Source: JAZFSZ01 sp036446455 (GTDB taxonomy: Bacteria; Pseudomonadota; Gammaproteobacteria; Acidiferrobacterales; JAJDNE01). Taken from it: a stretch of DNA of 8,604 bases. The DNA is taken from assembly GCA_036446455.1 (NCBI GenBank), contig JAZFSZ010000017.1, positions 1 to 8,604 of the forward strand. Direction: 5' to 3'. The notes beneath the pieces were generated by a model that did not search any database, had not been told where the DNA came from, and was given only the letters and a program-made list of their open reading frames with translations. Positions 6,542 to 8,604 of the stretch are shown here, piece after piece. The position numbers and the translations under genes are program-made. Each line of letters starts with the position of its first letter. Positions within the stretch are counted from its first letter, which is position 1.

Positions 6542-6579
6542 CCGGTGGTCCGGGAATTGTTATGATTCCGGTTGCCCGG
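6542..6579. promoter_or_regulatory. Symmetric CCGG array in the soxX leader or promoter
   Basis: Four CCGG tetramers begin at 6542, 6550, 6568 and 6576 with spacers of 4, 14 and 4 nt, a perfectly symmetric layout. Inside it GGAAT (6553-6557) and ATTCC (6565-6569) can pair around a 7-nt loop, and CCGGG (6550-6554) could alternatively pair with CCCGG (6575-6579). It ends 28 nt upstream of the soxX start codon. It may be an operator or an RNA hairpin; no regulator can be named. Confidence 0.4.
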
Positions 6580-6633
6580 GTTTACTTGCTTATGAAACCT
6601 TCCTGCAAAACACCGCGCGGCGCTCCTCAAACT

Positions 6634-6684
6634 CGCCAGCGCGGCAGACTTGCCAGCGCGACAAATACGCCAGCACGTGAGGGC
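6634..6684. repeat. Three tandem 17-bp units with GCCAGC core upstream of soxX
   Basis: A YGCCAGCRCG core occurs at 6634-6643, 6651-6660 and 6668-6677, each 17 bp from the next. The remaining 7 bp of each unit differ (GCAGACT, ACAAATA, TGAGGGC), so only the core is conserved and the spacing is exact. On the minus (sox) strand the core reads CGYGCTGGCR. The block lies about 120-170 bp upstream of the soxX start, which suits a multi-site regulator target or a structured leader. Confidence 0.65.
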
Positions 6685-6899
6685 ATAGCATACATAGCTA
6701 ACTGATCAGATTACAAGCCCCAATGTCTTGACGAAGTTGCGCACGAATACTTTTGCTAATGATTGCTATGTGATTGAAAAAAATAAGCTAAATGTCTTTT
6801 AACCGCAATTAATTGAATGTGTTTGTATATTATTAAATGTTAATAAAGCAACTATCTGCAGAAGATGCAGGTAATGACGCCAGGTAACTCGTCGTGTGT

Positions 6900-8381
6900 T
6901 TACCGCCTGGCTTTGTTGCGGGCAATCGCCGCCTCGAGTTCACTGGTGCGGGCGCGAATCGCGGTCAGGGCGTAGTAATCTTTCCGCGCCATCCTGGCGG
7001 CAATCCCAAGTTGGTTAATAGCTTCGTAGGGGTTGCCGCTAATAACATAGTATTCCGCCATGGCACGATGAGCCTGCACCAGGTTGCCGGTTTCTCCAGC
7101 TGCCTTTGCCATTAATTTGTTCAAAGCGGGGTCTTTCGGAGCTTGCTTCAGAGCCAACCGGAGTACGCCCAAGGCACGCCTGGGCTGCCGCTGATTTAGC
7201 AGATTCTCTGCATAGCGGCGGGCGACCCACAGTTGCATGCGGTTGCGGGTGTAAATTCGGTGATAAAGCCCAAGACCGCGTTTGGCACGGCCAGCGGCAA
7301 TGGCAATATCGGCCTCAGCCAGCTGATAGCGAAGTTCACCGGGGTTTTGCTTGCGCAGGTGGGCGACGTTTTTATTGGCAACAGCAAAATTTCCCAGTCG
7401 CAGGTGGACCAGCGTCAGGCCGTATTGCGCCGCACGCTGCTCCGCCTTCGGAATATTTTTTTTCTTCATTGCGGTTGAAAAGTGTGCCAGGGCTTGACCG
7501 GGATCAGGCTGGTGATAGGCACGTGTACGGGCGCGGAAGTGATAGAAACGCGAACTGCTGACTCGTCCGTGTTGTGGAAGTTTGGTGGCACTGTTGCGGG
7601 CTTCGGCAATGCGATCATTTGTCACCGGATGGGTACGCATAAACTCCGGTATATTGGCACCGCTAAACTGGTTGGCGGCGGCCAGGCGCTCGAAGAAGGT
7701 GGCCATCGCTCGTGGATCGAGCCTGGCGGCGGCCAGCAAGCGAATGCCGATGCGGTCTGCCTCACGCTCAAAACCGCGGGTAAATGCCAGCTGGCTGTCC
7801 ACGTCGGCGGCCATTGCCGCCACTGCAATGCCGCTGGCGTTGACATCGCCAGAGCTGGCCAGCACTAATGAAGCCAGAATCGCAGCCATGGTTAATCCGG
7901 AACGTTCCTTTTGCGCGGCCACCAGGCGCGGCCAGTGACGCTGGGTAACATGAGCGATTTCGTGAGCGAGCACTGACGCCAGTTCGGATTCACTGGCGGC
8001 ATTGGTGATGAGTCCGCTGTGGGTGCCGATGAAGCCGCCCGGCAATGCGAAGGCATTGATTGTCGGGTGGCCAATCAGAAAAAATTGATATTCACGCTCA
8101 TCATCGAGCAAGGGGAGGGTGAGCCGTTTACCCAGATTTCTGATGTAGTCACTGAGCTCCGGATCATCGACAAAATTGAGTTGTTGACGAATCTGCACCA
8201 TGGCCTCTTCACCGATTCGTCTCTCCTCATAGGGCGAGATGATGGCGGCGGCGTCCTGGCCAAGGTTTGGCAACTCGCAGAACGCCTGTCCCGAGGAGAA
8301 TGCCAAAACAAGGGCCAAAAAGGGAGTGTGCAGCAGCTTTCGCTTTGTTCTCGGCTGAAGAATACGGTCTAGAAAATACAT
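6900..8381 (-). CDS. bepA: BepA-like M48 zinc metalloprotease with TPR domain
   Basis: The product (493 residues from the chosen start; E. coli BepA has 487) is a periplasmic protease and chaperone that helps assemble or degrade outer-membrane beta-barrel proteins such as LptD. A basic N-region and a hydrophobic stretch (about 16-34) form a signal peptide. The catalytic motif is H140-E141-I-A-H144, and the third zinc ligand is E205 in F-E-R-E-A-D, at the same 65-residue spacing as in E. coli. H251 in T-H-P corresponds to the regulatory His that plugs the active site. From about residue 290 the sequence is alpha-helical with TPR-like repeats, as in BepA. The start is uncertain: ATG 8381 is best for the signal peptide, ATG 8402 adds seven residues, and an extension to TTG 8468 is unlikely; none has a strong ribosome site. 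A 386-bp gap separates it from soxX, so it is probably not part of the sox operon. Confidence 0.92.
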   Translation of the reverse strand: MYFLDRILQPRTKRKLLHTPFLALVLAFSSGQAFCELPNLGQDAAAIISPYEERRIGEEAMVQIRQQLNFVDDPELSDYIRNLGKRLTLPLLDDEREYQFFLIGHPTINAFALPGGFIGTHSGLITNAASESELASVLAHEIAHVTQRHWPRLVAAQKERSGLTMAAILASLVLASSGDVNASGIAVAAMAADVDSQLAFTRGFEREADRIGIRLLAAARLDPRAMATFFERLAAANQFSGANIPEFMRTHPVTNDRIAEARNSATKLPQHGRVSSSRFYHFRARTRAYHQPDPGQALAHFSTAMKKKNIPKAEQRAAQYGLTLVHLRLGNFAVANKNVAHLRKQNPGELRYQLAEADIAIAAGRAKRGLGLYHRIYTRNRMQLWVARRYAENLLNQRQPRRALGVLRLALKQAPKDPALNKLMAKAAGETGNLVQAHRAMAEYYVISGNPYEAINQLGIAARMARKDYYALTAIRARTSELEAAIARNKARR

Positions 8382-8604
8382 TTGGCGACCATCATAGCGC
8401 ATGCGGTTGGCGCTGGCGAAATTGCCACCAAGCCTCGATCTGAATAAATAATTCAACAAAATCAGCAAGTAATGTCTAAATGTTGCGATTTCAACGACAT
8501 TTTCTTGCAGTTGTCAAAATCTTTGTTCCGGGCTTGCGAACTCTTGGCGAAATAGGCAATCTTACTAGCCATAGTGGATAATGATTCAATAATATACTAA
8601 TTTA

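Larger units (their letters stand above)
6514..6899. other. Intergenic region between bepA and soxX, probable sox control region
   Basis: No supported gene lies here. From the soxX side it holds a symmetric CCGG array (6542-6579), a 17-bp-period tandem repeat (6634-6684), a short CATAGC direct repeat (6684-6689 and 6693-6698), and a strongly AT-rich stretch (about 6770-6850). A candidate minus-strand promoter is TTGGGG (6723-6718), 17-bp spacer, TAGCTA (6700-6695), which would give a leader of about 175 nt containing both repeat blocks. Further upstream, TTGCGG with TATTTT is a second possibility. Near bepA, GCCAGG/CCTGGC (6879-6884 and 6906-6911) and CTGCA/TGCAG (6856-6870) form hairpins without a T-tract, so bepA termination is unclear. 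Confidence 0.6.

Noticed and set aside
6879..6911. GCCAGG/CCTGGC hairpin overlapping the bepA stop as an intrinsic terminator
   Set aside because: The stem is interrupted and no T-tract follows on the minus strand, so it was not listed as a terminator.
8462..8572. Minus-strand small ORF of 36 codons upstream of bepA (ATG at 8572, TGA at 8462)
   Set aside because: No ribosome site precedes the ATG, the peptide has no recognisable feature, and it is short enough to occur by chance.

Overview
The window looks like chromosomal DNA of a sulfur-oxidising, probably autotrophic gammaproteobacterium. The main evidence is a thiosulfate-oxidation cluster in the order soxX-soxY-soxZ-soxA-soxB, a proteobacterial type I phosphoribulokinase (Calvin cycle) less than 700 bp from soxB, a BepA-type M48 protease and a bacterial tRNA-Lys with encoded CCA. 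I cannot name the genus. No transposase, integrase, phage gene or CRISPR array is visible.

Layout, left to right. Positions 1-59 are the 3' part of tRNA-Lys(UUU), cut by the window edge. thpR (RNA 2',3'-cyclic phosphodiesterase) follows on + at 167-718. It converges on phosphoribulokinase (-, 770-1639) across a GC-rich hairpin whose T-tract serves the minus strand. A small secreted protein of unknown function lies on + at 1873-2265 and converges on soxB across a strong bidirectional terminator. The sox genes all lie on the minus strand: soxB 2331-4103, soxA 4272-5099, soxZ 5171-5494, soxY 5544-6020, soxX 6079-6513. Then comes a 386-bp gap (6514-6899) that is unusually structured, followed by bepA on minus (6900-8381). 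The last 223 bp hold no supported gene.

How the genes work together: SoxXA (c-type cytochrome) oxidatively couples thiosulfate to the C-terminal Cys of SoxY in SoxYZ. SoxB then hydrolyses the terminal sulfone and releases sulfate. soxCD is absent from the window, which fits (but does not prove) the truncated Sox pathway of gammaproteobacteria that store or otherwise process sulfane sulfur. Electrons would support CO2 fixation through ribulose-1,5-bisphosphate made by Prk.

The parts most worth a second look are regulatory. A 17-bp-period tandem repeat and a symmetric CCGG array lie upstream of soxX. A T-tailed hairpin between soxA and soxB, with a candidate promoter behind it, suggests that soxB is partly uncoupled from soxXYZA. 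Other points are a SoxB that carries both a Tat motif and a lipobox-like Cys, a monoheme SoxA, and the uncharacterised His-rich secreted protein. I found no clear evidence for an entirely new multi-gene system.
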